Shown here piece by piece: positions 25,523-39,169 of a stretch of 64,000 bases of DNA. The notes beneath the pieces were generated by a model. That model worked only from the letters and a program-made list of their open reading frames with translations. It did not search any database and was not told the origin of the DNA. Source of the stretch: Chlorocebus sabaeus (lineage: Eukaryota > Chordata > Mammalia > Primates > Cercopithecidae); assembly GCF_047675955.1 (NCBI RefSeq), contig NW_027327640.1, positions 186,001 to 250,000 of the forward strand, in the 5' to 3' direction. The position numbers and the translations under genes were made by a program. Numbering within the stretch: the stretch's first letter is position 1; the number at the start of each line of letters is the position of its first letter.

Positions 25523-26318
25523 GCAAATATCCCTTTGCCAATTCCACAAGAACAGCCTTAGCGAAAGGCTTCTTGAAGGGAAAGATGTAACTCTGTTAGA
25601 TGAATTAGCCGAACACAGAGCAGTTTCTCAGAAAGCTTCTTTCCAGTTCTGAACGGAAGATATTTCCTTTTTCACCATAGCCCTCTATGGGCTTCCAAAT
25701 ATCCCTTTGCCAATTCCACAAGAACAGCCTTAGCGAAAGGCTTCTTGAAGGGAAAGATGTAACTCTGTGAGATGAATTAGCCGAACACAGAGCAGTTTCT
25801 CAGAAAGCTTCTTTCCAGTTTTGAACGGAAGATATTTCCTTCTTCACCATAGCCCTCTATGGGCTTCCAAATATCCCTTTGCCAATTCCACAAGAACAGC
25901 CTTAGCGAAAGGCTTCTTGAAGGGAAAGATGTAAGTCTGTGAGATGAATTAACAGAACACAGAGCAGTTTCTCAGAAAGCTTCTTTCCAGTTTTGAACGG
26001 AAGATATTTCCTTTTTCACCATAGCCCTCTATGGGCTTCCAAATATCCCTTTGCCAATTCCACAAGAACAGCCTTAGCGAAAGGCTTCTTGAAGGGAAAG
26101 ATGTAACTCTGTGAGATGAATTCACAGAACACAGAGCAGTTTCTCAGAAAGCTTCTTTCCAGTTTTGAACGGAAGATATTTCCTTTTTCACCATAGCCCT
26201 CTATGGGCTTCCAAATATCCCTTTGCCAATTCCACAAGAACAGCCTTAGCGAAAGGCTTCTTGAAGGGAAAGATGTAACTCTGTGAGATGAATTAACAGA
26301 ACACAGAGCAGTTTCTCG
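25523..26318 (+). repeat. Four-marker cassette, full instance 2
   Basis: This is the copy B counterpart of 21401-22196: TTGCAAAT at 25523, TTAGCCG at 25608, GTAAG at 25935 and TCTCG at 26318. A second TTAGCCG near 25780 is an additional copy of that variant in the next monomer. Confidence 0.88.
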
Positions 26319-27927
26319 AAAGCTTCTTTCCAGTTTTGAACGGAAGATATTTCCTTTTTCACCATAGCCCTCTATGGGCTTCCAAATATCCCTTTGCCAA
26401 TTCCACAAGAACAGCCTTAGCGAAAGGCTTCTTGAAGGGAAAGATGTAACTCTGTGAGATGAATTAACAGAACACAGAGCAGTTTCTCAGAAAGCTTCTT
26501 TCCAGTTTTGAACGGAAGATATTTCCTTTTTCACCATAGCCCTCTATGGGCTTCCAAATATCCCTTTGCCAATTCCACAAGAACAGCCTTAGCGAAAGGC
26601 TTCTTGAAGGGAAAGATGTAACTCTGTGAGATGAATTAACAGAACACAGAGCAGTTTCTCGAAAGCTTCTTTCCAGTTTTGAACGGAAGATATTTCCTTT
26701 TTCACCATAGCCCTCTATGGGCTTCCAAATATCCCTTTGCCAATTCCACAAGAACAGCCTTAGCGAAAGGCTTCTTGAAGGGAAAGATGTAACTCTGTGA
26801 GATGAATTAACAGAACACAGAGCAGTTTCTCAGAAAGCTTCTTTCCAGTTTTGAACGGAAGATATTTCCTTTTTCACCATAGCCCTCTATGGGCTTCCAA
26901 ATATCCCTTTGCGAATTCCACAAGAACAGCCTTAGCGAAAGGCTTCTTGAAGGGAAAGATGTAACTCTGTGAGATGAATTAACAGAACACAGAGCAGTTT
27001 CTCAGAAAGCTTCTTTCCAGTTTTGAACGGAAGATATTTCCTTTTTCACCATAGCCCTCTATGGGCTTCCAAATATCCCTTTGCCAATTCCACAAGAACA
27101 GCCTTAGCGAAAGGCTTCTTGAAGGGAAAGATGTAACTCTGTGAGATGAATTAACAGAACACAGAGCAGTTTCTCAGAAAGCTTCTTTCCAGTTTTGAAC
27201 GGAAGATATTTCCTTTTTCACCATAGCCCTCTATGGGCTTCCAAATATCCCTTTGCCAATTCCACAAGAACAGCCTTAGCGAAAGGCTTCTTGAAGGGAA
27301 AGATGTAACTCTGTGAGATGAATTAACAGAACACAGAGCAGTTTCTCAGAAAGCTTCTTTCCAGTTTTGAACGGAAGATATTTCCTTTTTCACCATAGCC
27401 CTCTATGGGCTTCCAAATATCCCTTTGCCAATTCCACAAGAACAGCCTTAGCGAAAGGCTTCTTGAAGGGAAAGATGTAACTCTGTGAGATGAATTAACA
27501 GAACACAGAGCAGTTTCTCGAAAGCTTCTTTCCAGTTTTGAACGGAAGATATTTCCTTTTTCACCATAGCCCTCTATGGGCTTCCAAATATCCCTTTGCC
27601 AATTCCACAAGAACAGCCTTAGCGAAAGGCTTCTTGAAGGGAAAGATGTAACTCTGTGAGATGAATTAACAGAACACAGAGCAGTTTCTCAGAAAGCTTC
27701 TTTCCAGTTTTGAACGGAAGATATTTCCTTTTTCACCATAGCCCTCTATGGGCTTCCAAATATCCCTTTGCCAATTCCACAAGAACAGCCTTAGCGAAAG
27801 GCTTCTTGAAGGGAAAGATGTAACTCTGTGAGATGAATTAACAGAACACAGAGCAGTTTCTCAGAAAGCTTCTTTCCAGTTTTGAACGGAAGATATTTCC
27901 TTTTTCACCATAGCCCTCTATGGGCTT

Positions 27928-28551
27928 GCAAATATCCCTTTGCCAATTCCACAAGAACAGCCTTAGCGAAAGGCTTCTTGAAGGGAAAGATGTAACTCTG
28001 TGAGATGAATTAGCCGAACACAGAGCAGTTTCTCAGAAAGCTTCTTTCCAGTTTTGAACGGAAGATATTTCCTTTTTCACCATAGCCCTCTATGGGCTTC
28101 CAAATATCCCTTTGCCAATTCCACAAGAACATCCTTAGCGAAAGGCTTCTTGAAGGGAAAGATGTAACTCTGTGAGATGAATTAACAGAACACAGAGCAG
28201 TTTCTCAGAAAGCTTCTTTCCAGTTTTGAACGGAAGATATTTCCTTTTTCACCATAGCCCTCTATGGGCTTCCAAATATCCCTTTGCCAATTCCACAAGA
28301 ACAGCCTTAGCGAAAGGCTTCTTGAAGGGAAAGATGTAAGTCTGTGAGATGAATTAACAGAACACAGAGCAGTTTCTCAGAAAGCTTCTTTCCAGTTTTG
28401 AACGGAAGATATTTCCTTTTTCACCATAGCCCTCTATGGGCTTCCAAATATCCCTTTGCCAATTCCACAAGAACAGCCTTAGCGAAAGGCTTCTTGAAGG
28501 GAAAGATGTAACTCTGTGAGATGAATTAACAGAACACAGAGCAGTTTCTCG
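27928..28551 (+). repeat. Four-marker cassette, shortened by one monomer
   Basis: TTGCAAAT at 27928, TTAGCCG at 28013 and GTAAG at 28340 keep the standard spacing, but TCTCG follows GTAAG after 211 bp instead of 383 bp. The difference is 172 bp, exactly one monomer. The related instance at 23806-24257 has lost two monomers. Confidence 0.85.
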
Positions 28552-28893
28552 AAAGCTTCTTTCCAGTTTTGAACGGAAGATATTTCCTTTTTCACCATAG
28601 CCCTCTATGGGCTTCCAAATATCCCTTTGCCAATTCCACAAGAACAGCCTTAGCGAAAGGCTTCTTGAAGGGAAAGATGTAACTCTGTGAGATGAATTAA
28701 CAGAACACAGAGCAGTTTCTCAGAAAGCTTCTTTCCAGTTTTGAACGGAAGATATTTCCTTTTTCACCATAGCCCTCTATGGGCTTCCAAATATCCCTTT
28801 GCCAATTCCACAAGAACAGCCTTAGCGAAAGGCTTCTTGAAGGGAAAGATGTAACTCTGTGAGATGAATTAACAGAACACAGAGCAGTTTCTC

Positions 28894-31800
28894 GAAAGCT
28901 TCTTTCCAGTTTTGAACGGAAGATATTTCCTTTTTCACCATAGCCCTCTATGGGCTTCCAAATATCCCTTTGCCAATTCCACAAGAACAGCCTTAGCGAA
29001 AGGCTTCTTGAAGGGAAAGATGTAACTCTGTGAGATGAATTAACAGAACACAGAGCAGTTTCTCAGAAAGCTTCTTTCCAGTTTTGAACGGAAGATATTT
29101 CCTTTTTCACCATAGCCCTCTATGGGCTTCCAAATATCCCTTTGCCAATTCCACAAGAACAGCCTTAGCGAAAGGCTTCTTGAAGGGAAAGATGTAACTC
29201 TGTGAGATGAATTAACAGAACACAGAGCAGTTTCTCAGAAAGCTTCTTTCCAGTTTTGAACGGAAGATATTTCCTTTTTCACCATAGCCCTCTATGGGCT
29301 TCCAAATATCCCTTTGCCAATTCCACAAGAACAGCCTTAGCGAAAGGCTTCTTGAAGGGAAAGATGTAACTCTGTGAGATGAATTAACAGAACACAGAGC
29401 AGTTTCTCAGAAAGCTTCTTTCCAGTTTTGAACGGAAGATATTTCCTTTTTCACCATAGCCCTCTATGGGCTTCCAAATATCCCTTTGCCAATTCCACAA
29501 GAACAGCCTTAGCGAAAGGCTTCTTGAAGGGAAAGATGTAACTCTGTGAGATGAATTAACAGAACACAGAGCAGTTTCTCGAAAGCTTCTTTCCAGTTTT
29601 GAACGGAAGATATTTCCTTTTTCACCATAGCCCTCTATGGGCTTCCAAATATCCCTTTGCCAATTCCACAAGAACAGCCTTAGCGAAAGGCTTCTTGAAG
29701 GGAAAGATGTAACTCTGTGAGATAAATTAACAGAACACAGAGCAGTTTCTCAGAAAGCTTCTTTCCAGTTTTGAACGGAAGATATTTCCTTTTTCACCAT
29801 AGCCCTCTATGGGCTTCCAAATATCCCTTTGCCAATTCCACAAGAACAGCCTTAGCGAAAGGCTTCTTGAAGGGAAAGATGTAACTCTGTGAGATGAATT
29901 AACAGAACACAGAGCAGTTTCTCAGAAAGCTTCTTTCCAGTTTTGAACGGAAGATATTTCCTTTTTCACCATAGCCCTCTATGGGCTTGCAAATATCCCT
30001 TTGCCAATTCCACAAGAACAGCCTTAGCGAAAGGCTTCTTGAAGGGAAAGATGTAACTCTGTGAGATGAATTAGCCGAACACAGAGCAGTTTCTCAGAAA
30101 GCTTCTTTCCAGTTTTGAACGGAAGATATTTCCTTTTTCACCATAGCCCTCTATGGGCTTCCAAATATCCCTTTGCCAATTCCACAAGAACAGCCTTAGC
30201 GAAAGGCTTCTTGAAGGGAAAGATGTAACTCTGTGAGATGAATTAACAGAACACAGAGCAGTTTCTCAGAAAGCTTCTTTCCAGTTTTGAACGGAAGATA
30301 TTTCCTTTTTCACCATAGCCCTCTATGGGCTTCCAAATATCCCTTTGCCAATTCCACAAGAACAGCCTTAGCGAAAGGCTTCTTGAAGGGAAAGATGTAA
30401 GTCTGTGAGATGAATTAACAGAACACAGAGCAGTTTCTCAGAAAGCTTCTTTCCAGTTTTGAACGGAAGATATTTCCTTTTTCACCATAGCCCTCTATGG
30501 GCTTCCAAATATCCCTTTGCCAATTCCACAAGAACAGCCTTAGCGAAAGGCTTCTTGAAGGGAAAGATGTAACTCTGTGAGATGAATTAACAGAACACAG
30601 AGCAGTTTCTCAGAAAGCTTCTTTCCAGTTTTGAACGGAAGATATTTCCTTTTTCACCATAGCCCTCTATGGGCTTCCAAATATCCCTTTGCCAATTCCA
30701 CAAGAACAGCCTTAGCGAAAGGCTTCTTGAAGGGAAAGATGTAACTCTGTGAGATGAATTAACAGAACACAGAGCAGTTTCTCGAAAGCTTCTTTCCAGT
30801 TTTGAACGGAAGATATTTCCTTTTTCACCATAGCCCTCTATGGGCTTCCAAATATCCCTTTGCCAATTCCACAAGAACAGCCTTAGCGAAAGGCTTCTTG
30901 AAGGGAAAGATGTAACTCTGTGAGATGAATTAACAGAACACAGAGCAGTTTCTCAGAAAGCTTCTTTCCAGTTTTGAACGGAAGATATTTCCTTTTTCAC
31001 CATAGCCCTCTATGGGCTTCCAAATATCCCTTTGCCAATTCCACAAGAACAGCCTTAGCGAAAGGCTTCTTGAAGGGAAAGATGTAACTCTGTGAGATGA
31101 ATTAACAGAACACAGAGCAGTTTCTCGAAAGCTTCTTTCCAGTTTTGAACGGAAGATATTTCCTTTTTCACCATAGCCCTCTATGGGCTTCCAAATATCC
31201 CTTTGCCAATTCCACAAGAACAGCCTTAGCGAAAGGCTTCTTGAAGGGAAAGATGTAACTCTGTGAGATGAATTAACAGAACACAGAGCAGTTTCTCAGA
31301 AAGCTTCTTTCCAGTTTTGAACGGAAGATATTTCCTTTTTCACCATAGCCCTCTATGGGCTTCCAAATATCCCTTTGCCAATTCCACAAGAACAGCCTTA
31401 GCGAAAGGCTTCTTGAAGGGAAAGATGTAACTCTGTGAGATGAATTAACAGAACACAGAGCAGTTTCTCAGAAAGCTTCTTTCCAGTTTTGAACGGAAGA
31501 TATTTCCTTTTTCACCATAGCCCTCTATGGGCTTCCAAATATCCCTTTGCCAATTCCACAAGAACAGCCTTAGCGAAAGGCTTCTTGAAGGGAAAGATGT
31601 AACTCTGTGAGATGAATTAACAGAACACAGAGCAGTTTCTCAGAAAGCTTCTTTCCAGTTTTGAACGGAAGATATTTCCTTTTTCACCATAGCCCTCTAT
31701 GGGCTTGCAAATATCCCTTTGCCAATTCCACAAGAACAGCCTTAGCGAAAGGCTTCTTGAAGGGAAAGATGTAACTCTGTGAGATGAATTAACAGAACAC

Positions 31801-31990
31801 AGAGCAGTTTCTCGAAAGCTTCTTTCCAGTTTTGAACGGAAGATATTTCCTTTTTCACCATAGCCCTCTATGGGCTTCCAAATATCCCTTTGCCAATTCC
31901 ACAAGAACAGCCTTAGCGAAAGGCTTCTTGAAGGGAAAGATGTAACTCTGTGAGATGAATTAACAGAACACAGAGCAGTTTCTCAGAAAG
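28894..31990 (+). repeat. 24-26-monomer block, partial copy C
   Basis: Markers match copy B at offset 4466: TCTCG at 28894, 29581, 30784 and 31127, TTGCAAAT at 29989, TTAGCCG at 30074 and GTAAG at 30401. The TTCTGAACG, CCTTCTTCACC and GAATTCAC private changes of copies A and B are missing. Correspondence is lost before 31986, where the expected TCTCG is not found, so the right end is approximate. Confidence 0.8.
29989..30784 (+). repeat. Four-marker cassette, full instance 3
   Basis: TTGCAAAT at 29989, TTAGCCG at 30074, GTAAG at 30401 and TCTCG at 30784 have the standard offsets. A related instance at 31707-32501 lacks TTAGCCG and instead carries an A23 deletion at 31814, as expected of a recombinant. 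Confidence 0.88.
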
Positions 31991-34900
31991 CTTCTTTCCA
32001 GTTTTGAACGGAAGATATTTCCTTTTTCACCATAGCCCTCTATGGGCTTCCAAATATCCCTTTGCCAATTCCACAAGAACAGCCTTAGCGAAAGGCTTCT
32101 TGAAGGGAAAGATGTAAGTCTGTGAGATGAATTAACAGAACACAGAGCAGTTTCTCAGAAAGCTTCTTTCCAGTTTTGAACGGAAGATATTTCCTTTTTC
32201 ACCATAGCCCTCTATGGGCTTCCAAATATCCCTTTGCCAATTCCACAAGAACAGCCTTAGCGAAAGGCTTCTTGAAGGGAAAGATGTAACTCTGTGAGAT
32301 GAATTAACAGAACACAGAGCAGTTTCTCAGAAAGCTTCTTTCCAGTTTTGAACGGAAGATATTTCCTTTTTCACCATAGCCCTCTATGGGCTTCCAAATA
32401 TCCCTTTGCCAATTCCACAAGAACAGCCTTAGCGAAAGGCTTCTTGAAGGGAAAGATGTAACTCTGTGAGATGAATTAACAGAACACAGAGCAGTTTCTC
32501 GAAAGCTTCTTTCCAGTTTTGAACGGAAGATATTTCCTTTTTCACCATAGCCCTCTATGGGCTTCCAAATATCCCTTTGCCAATTCCGCAAGAACAGCCT
32601 TAGCGAAAGGCTTCTTGAAGGGAAAGATGTAACTCTGTGAGATGAATTAACAGAACACTGAGCAGTTTCTCAGAAAGCTTCTTTCCAGTTTTGAACGGAA
32701 GATATTTCCTTTTTCACCATAGCCCTCTATGGGCTTCCAAATATCCCTTTGCCAATTCCACAAGAACAGCCTTAGCGAAAGGCTTCTTGAAGGGAAAGAT
32801 GTAACTCTGTGAGATGAATTAACAGAACACAGAGCAGTTTCTCAGAAAGCTTCTTTCCAGTTTTGAACGGAAGATATTTCCTTTTTCACCATAGCCCTCT
32901 ATGGGCTTCCAAATATCCCTTTGCCAATTCCACAAGAACAGCCTTAGCGAAAGGCTTCTTGAAGGGAAAGATGTAACTCTGTGAGATGAATTAACAGAAC
33001 ACAGAGCAGTTTCTCAGAAAGCTTCTTTCCAGTTTTGAACGGAAGATATTTCCTTTTTCACCATAGCCCTCTATGGGCTTCCAAATATCCCTTTGCCAAT
33101 TCCACAAGAACAGCCTTAGCGAAAGGCTTCTTGAAGGGAAAGATGTAACTCTGTGAGATGAATTAACAGAACACAGAGCAGTTTCTCAGAAAGCTTCTTT
33201 CCAGTTTTGAACGGAAGATATTTCCTTTTTCACCATAGCCCTCTATGGGCTTCCAAATATCCCTTTGCCAATTCCACAAGAACAGCCTTAGCGAAAGGCT
33301 TCTTGAAGGGAAAGATGTAACTCTGTGAGATGAATTAACAGAACACAGAGCAGTTTCTCGAAAGCTTCTTTCCAGTTTTGAACGGAAGATATTTCCTTTT
33401 TCACCATAGCCCTCTATGGGATTCCAAATATCCCTTTGCCAATTCCGCAAGAACAGCCTTAGCGAAAGGCTTCTTGAAGGGAAAGATGTAACTCTGTGAG
33501 ATGAATTAACAGAACACTGAGCAGTTTCTCAGAAAGCTTCTTTCCAGTTTTGAACGGAAGATATTTCCTTTTTCACCATAGCCCTCTACGGGCTTCCAAA
33601 TATCCCTTTGCCAATTCCACAAGAACAGCCTTAGCGAAAGGCTTCTTGAAGGGAAAGATGTAACTCTGTGAGATGAATTAACAGAACACAGAGCAGTTTC
33701 TCAGAAAGCTTCTTTCCAGTTTTGAACGGAAGATATTTCCTTTTTCACCATAGCCCTCTATGGGCTTCCAAATATCCCTTTGCCAATTCCACAAGAACAG
33801 CCTTAGCGAAAGGCTTCTTGAAGGGAAAGATGTAACTCTGTGAGATGAATTAACAGAACACAGAGCAGTTTCTCAGAAAGCTTCTTTCCAGTTTTGAACG
33901 GAAGATATTTCCTTTTTCACCATAGCCCTCTATGGGCTTCCAAATATCCCTTTGCCAATTCCACAAGAACAGCCTTAGCGAAAGGCTTCTTGAAGGGAAA
34001 GATGTAACTCTGTGAGATGAATTAACAGAACACAGAGCAGTTTCTCAGAAAGCTTCTTTCCAGTTTTGAACGGAAGATATTTCCTTTTTCACCATAGCCC
34101 TCTATGGGCTTCCAAATATCCCTTTGCCAATTCCACAAGAACAGCCTTAGCGAAAGGCTTCTTGAAGGGAAAGATGTAAGTCTGTGAGATGAATTCACAG
34201 AACACAGAGCAGTTTCTCAGAAAGCTTCTTTCCAGTTTTGAACGGAAGATATTTCCTTTTTCACCATAGCCCTCTATGGGCTTCCAAATATCCCTTTGCC
34301 AATTCCACAAGAACAGCCTTAGCGAAAGGCTTCTTGAAGGGAAAGATGTAACTCTGTGAGATGAATTAACAGAACACAGAGCAGTTTCTCAGAAAGCTTC
34401 TTTCCAGTTTTGAACGGAAGATATTTCCTTTTTCACCATAGCCCTCTATGGGCTTCCAAATATCCCTTTGCCAATTCCACAAGAACAGCCTTAGCGAAAG
34501 GCTTCTTGAAGGGAAAGATGTAACACTGTGAGATGAATTAACAGAACACAGAGCAGTTTCTCAGAAAGCTTCTTTCCAGTTTTGAACGGAAGATATTTCC
34601 TTTTTCACCATAGCCCTCCATGGGCTTCCAAATATCCCTTTGCCAATTCCACAAGAACAGCCTTAGCGAAAGGCTTCTTGAAGGGAAAGATGTAACTCTG
34701 TGAGATGAATTAACAGAACACAGAGCAGTTTCTCTGAAAGCTTCTTTCCAGTTTTGAACGGAAGATATTTCCTTTTTCACCATAGCCCTCTATGGGCTTG
34801 CAAATATCCCTTTGCCAATTCCACAAGAACAGCCTTAGCGAAAGGCTTCTTGAAGGGAAAGATGTAACTCTGTGAGATGAATTAGCCGAACACAGAGCAG

Positions 34901-37450
34901 TTTCTCAGAAAGCTTCTTTCCAGTTTTGAACGGAAGATATTTCCTTTTTCACCATAGCCCTCTATGGGCTTCCAAATATCCCTTTGCCAATTCCACAAGA
35001 ACAGCCTTAGCGAAAGGCTTCTTGAAGGGAAAGATGTAACTCTGTGAGATGAATTAACAGAACACAGAGCAGTTTCTCAGAAAGCTTCTTTCCAGTTTTG
35101 AACGGAAGATATTTCCTTTTTCACCATAGCCCTCTATGGGCTTCCAAATATCCCTTTGCCAATTCCACAAGAACAGCCTTAGCGAAAGGCTTCTTGAAGG
35201 GAAAGATGTAACTCTGTGAGATGAATTAACAGAACACAGAGCAGTTTCTCAGAAAGCTTCTTTCCAGTTTTGAACGGAAGATATTTCCTTTTTCACCATA
35301 GCCCTCTATGGGCTTCCAAATATCCCTTTGCCAATTCCACAAGAACAGCCTTAGCGAAAGGCTTCTTGAAGGGAAAGATGTAACTCTGTGAGATGAATTA
35401 ACAGAACACAGAGCAGTTTCTCGAAAGCTTCTTTCCAGTTTTGAACGGAAGATATTTCCTTTTTCACCATAGCCCTCTATGGGCTTCCAAATATCCCTTT
35501 GCCAATTCCACAAGAACAGCCTTAGCGAAAGGCTTCTTGAAGGGAAAGATGTAACTCTGTGAGATGAATTAACAGAACACAGAGCAGTTTCTCAGAAAGC
35601 TTCTTTCCAGTTTTGAACGGAAGATATTTCCATTTCACCATAGCCCTCTATGGGCTTCCAAATATCCCTTTGCCAATTCCACAAGAACAGCCTTAGCGAA
35701 AGGCTTCTTGAAGGGAAAGATGTAACTCTGTGAGATGAATTAGCCGAACACAGAGCAGTTTCTCAGAAAGCTTCTTTCCAGTTTTGAACGGAAGATATTT
35801 CCTTTTTCACCATAGCCCTCTATGGGCTTCCAAATATCCCTTTGCCAATTCCACAAGAACAGCCTTAGCGAAAGGCTTCTTGAAGGGAAAGATGTAACTC
35901 TGTGAGATGAATTAACAGAACACAGAGCAGTTTCTCAGAAAGCTTCTTTCCAGTTTTGAACGGAAGATATTTCCTTTTTCACCATAGCCCTCTATGGGCT
36001 TCCAAATATCCCTTTGCCAATTCCACAAGAACAGCCTTAGCGAAAGGCTTCTTGAAGGGAAAGATGTAAGTCTGTGAGATGAATTAACAGAACACAGAGC
36101 AGTTTCTCAGAAAGCTTCTTTCCAGTTTTGAACGGAAGATATTTCCTTTTTCACCATAGCCCTCTATGGGCTTCCAAATATCCCTTTGCCAATTCCACAA
36201 GAACAGCCTTAGCGAAAGGCTTCTTGAAGGGAAAGATGTAACTCTGTGAGATGAATTAACAGAACACAGAGCAGTTTCTCAGAAAGCTTCTTTCCAGTTT
36301 TGAACGGAAGATATTTCCTTTTTCACCATAGCCCTCTATGGGCTTCCAAATATCCCTTTGCCAATTCCACAAGAACAGCCTTAGCGAAAGGCTTCTTGAA
36401 GGGAAAGATGTAACTCTGTGAGATGAATTAACAGAACACAGAGCAGTTTCTCGAAAGCTTCTTTCCAGTTTTGAACGGAAGATATTTCCTTTTTCACCAT
36501 AGCCCTCTATGGGCTTCCAAATATCCCTTTGCCAATTCCACAAGAACAGCCTTAGCGAAAGGCTTCTTGAAGGGAAAGATGTAACTCTGTGAGATGAATT
36601 AACAGAACACAGAGCAGTTTCTCAGAAAGCTTCTTTCCAGTTTTGAACGGAAGATATTTCCTTTTTCACCATAGCCCTCTATGGGCTTCCAAATATCCCT
36701 TTGCCAATTCCACAAGAACAGCCTTAGCGAAAGGCTTCTTGAAGGGAAAGATGTAACTCTGTGAGATGAATTAACAGAACACAGAGCAGTTTCTCAGAAA
36801 GCTTCTTTCCAGTTTTGAACGGAAGATATTTCCTTTTTCACCATAGCCCTCTATGGGCTTCCAAATATCCCTTTGCCAATTCCACAAGAACAGCCTTAGC
36901 GAAAGGCTTCTTGAAGGGAAAGATGTAACTCTGTGAGATGAATTAACAGAACACAGAGCAGTTTCTCAGAAAGCTTCTTTCCAGTTTTGAACGGAAGATA
37001 TTTCCTTTTTCACCATAGCCCTCTATGGGCTTCCAAATATCCCTTTGCCAATTCCACAAGAACAGCCTTAGCGAAAGGCTTCTTGAAGGGAAAGATGTAA
37101 CTCTGTGAGATGAATTAACAGAACACAGAGCAGTTTCTCAGAAAGCTTCTTTCCAGTTTTGAACGGAAGATATTTCCTTTTTCACCATAGCCCTCTATGG
37201 GCTTCCAAATATCCCTTTGCCAATTCCACAAGAACAGCCTTAGCGAAAGGCTTCTTGAAGGGAAAGATGTAACTCTGTGAGATGAATTAACAGAACACAG
37301 AGCAGTTTCTCAGAAAGCTTCTTTCCAGTTTTGAACGGAAGATATTTCCTTTTTCACCATAGCCCTCTATGGGCTTCCAAATATCCCTTTGCCAATTCCA
37401 CAAGAACAGCCTTAGCGAAAGGCTTCTTGAAGGGAAAGATGTAACTCTGT
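31991..37450 (+). repeat. Mixed monomers with scattered cassette fragments
   Basis: About 32 monomers carry A23 deletions at 32501, 33360, 35423 and 36453, a TTGCAAAT/TTAGCCG pair near 34800/34885 without the following GTAAG, and TTCCGCAAG followed by CACTGAG near 32588 and 33447. Private changes include CTACGGG near 33589, GAATTC at 34191, CTCCATGG near 34619 and TCTCTGAAAG near 34735. No gene or foreign element is seen. Confidence 0.85.
35618..35645 (+). repeat. Monomer with a disrupted pJ-alpha box
   Basis: Here the box reads TTCCATTTCACCATAG: one T of the tract is lost and another is replaced by A. The box is one base short and mismatched. It is the clearest broken copy I see in the window. 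No other monomer shares this change, so it appears recent and has not spread. Confidence 0.85.
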
Positions 37451-39169
37451 GAGGTGAATTAACAGAACACAGAGCAGTTTCTCAGAAAGCTTCTTTCCAG
37501 TTTTGAACGGAAGATATTTCCTTTTTCACCATAGCCCTCTATGGGCTTCCAAATATCCCTTTGCCAATTCCACAAGAACAGCCTTAGCGAAAGGCTTCTT
37601 GAAGGGAAAGATGTAACTCTGTGAGATGAATTAACAGAACACAGAGCAGTTTCTCAGAAAGCTTCTTTCCAGTTTTGAACGGAAGATATTTCCTTTTTCA
37701 CCATAGCCCTCTATGGGCTTCCAAATATCCCTTTGCCAATTCCACAAGAACAGCCTTAGCGAAAGGCTTCTTGAAGGGAAAGATGTAACTCTGTGAGATG
37801 AATTAACAGAACACAGAGCAGTTTCTCAGAAAGCTTCTTTCCAGTTTTGAACGGAAGATATTTCCTTTTTCACCATAGCCCTCTATGGGCTTCCAAATAT
37901 CCCTTTGCCAATTCCACAAGAACAGCCTTAGCGAAAGGCTTCTTGAAGGGAAAGATGTAACTCTGTGAGATGAATTAACAGAACACAGAGCAGTTTCTCG
38001 AAAGCTTCTTTCCAGTTTTGAACGGAAGATATTTCCTTTTTCACCATAGCCCTCTATGGGCTTCCAAATATCCCTTTGCCAATTCCACAAGAACAGCCTT
38101 AGCGAAAGGCTTCTTGAAGGGAAAGATGTAACTCTGTGAGATGAATTAACAGAACACAGAGCAGTTTCTCAGAAAGCTTCTTTCCAGTTTTGAACGGAAG
38201 ATATTTCCTTTTTCACCATAGCCCTCTATGGGCTTCCAAATATCCCTTTGCCAATTCCACAAGAACAGCCTTAGCGAAAGGCTTCTTGAAGGGAAAGATG
38301 TAACTCTGTGAGATGAATTAACAGAACACAGAGCAGTTTCTCAGAAAGCTTCTTTCCAGTTTTGAACGGAAGATATTTCCTTTTTCACCATAGCCCTCTA
38401 TGGGCTTCCAAATATCCCTTTGCCAATTCCACAAGAACAGCCTTAGCGAAAGGCTTCTTGAAGGGAAAGATGTAACTCTGTGAGATGAATTAACAGAACA
38501 CAGAGCAGTTTCTCAGAAAGCTTCTTTCCAGTTTTGAACGGAAGATATTTCCTTTTTCACCATAGCCCTCTATGGGCTTCCAAATATCCCTTTGCCAATT
38601 CCACAAGAACAGCCTTAGCGAAAGGCTTCTTGAAGGGAAAGATGTAACTCTGTGAGATGAATTAACAGAACACAGAGCAGTTTCTCAGAAAGCTTCTTTC
38701 CAGTTTTGAACGGAAGATATTTCCTTTTTCACCATAGCCCTCTATGGGCTTCCAAATATCCCTTTGCCAATTCCACAAGAACAGCCTTAGCGAAAGGCTT
38801 CTTGAAGGGAAAGATGTAACTCTGTGAGATGAATTAACAGAACACAGAGCAGTTTCTCAGAAAGCTTCTTTCCAGTTTTGAACGGAAGATATTTCCTTTT
38901 TCACCATAGCCCTCTATGGGCTTCCAAATATCCCTTTGCCAATTCCACAAGAACAGCCTTAGCGAAAGGCTTCTTGAAGGGAAAGATGTAACTCTGTGAG
39001 ATGAATTAACAGAACACAGAGCAGTTTCTCAGAAAGCTTCTTTCCAGTTTTGAACGGAAGATATTTCCTTTTTCACCATAGCCCTCTATGGGCTTCCAAA
39101 TATCCCTTTGCCAATTCCACAAGAACAGCCTTAGCGAAAGGCTTCTTGAAGGGAAAGATGTAACTCTGT
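37451..39169 (+). repeat. Possible 10-monomer duplication, copy 1 (1719 bp)
   Basis: GAGGTG at 37451 and TCTCG at 38000 recur at 39170 and 39719, an offset of ten monomers minus one base. Only two markers support it and GTAAG at 39508 has no partner, so the extent of the duplication is uncertain. The rest of the block is consensus. Confidence 0.6.

Larger units (their letters stand above)
24428..28893 (+). repeat. 24-monomer block, copy B (expanded to 26 monomers, 4466 bp)
   Basis: The first part matches copy A at offset 4122, for example TTGCAAAT at 25523 and 27928, GAATTC at 26118 and 26913, and TCTCG at 26318, 26661 and 27520. After 28014 the offset becomes 4294 (GTAAG at 28340, TCTCG at 28551) and then 4466, so two whole monomers were gained relative to copy A. 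A private GCTTCTAGAAG near 23857 in copy A is absent here. Confidence 0.9.

Noticed and set aside
28551..31814. A regular 13-monomer higher-order repeat of 2233 bp
   Set aside because: Three A23 deletions fit this period, but the TTGCAAAT, TTAGCCG and GTAAG markers in the same segment fit 2061 bp (12 monomers). The pattern is better described as block copies with monomer gain and loss.
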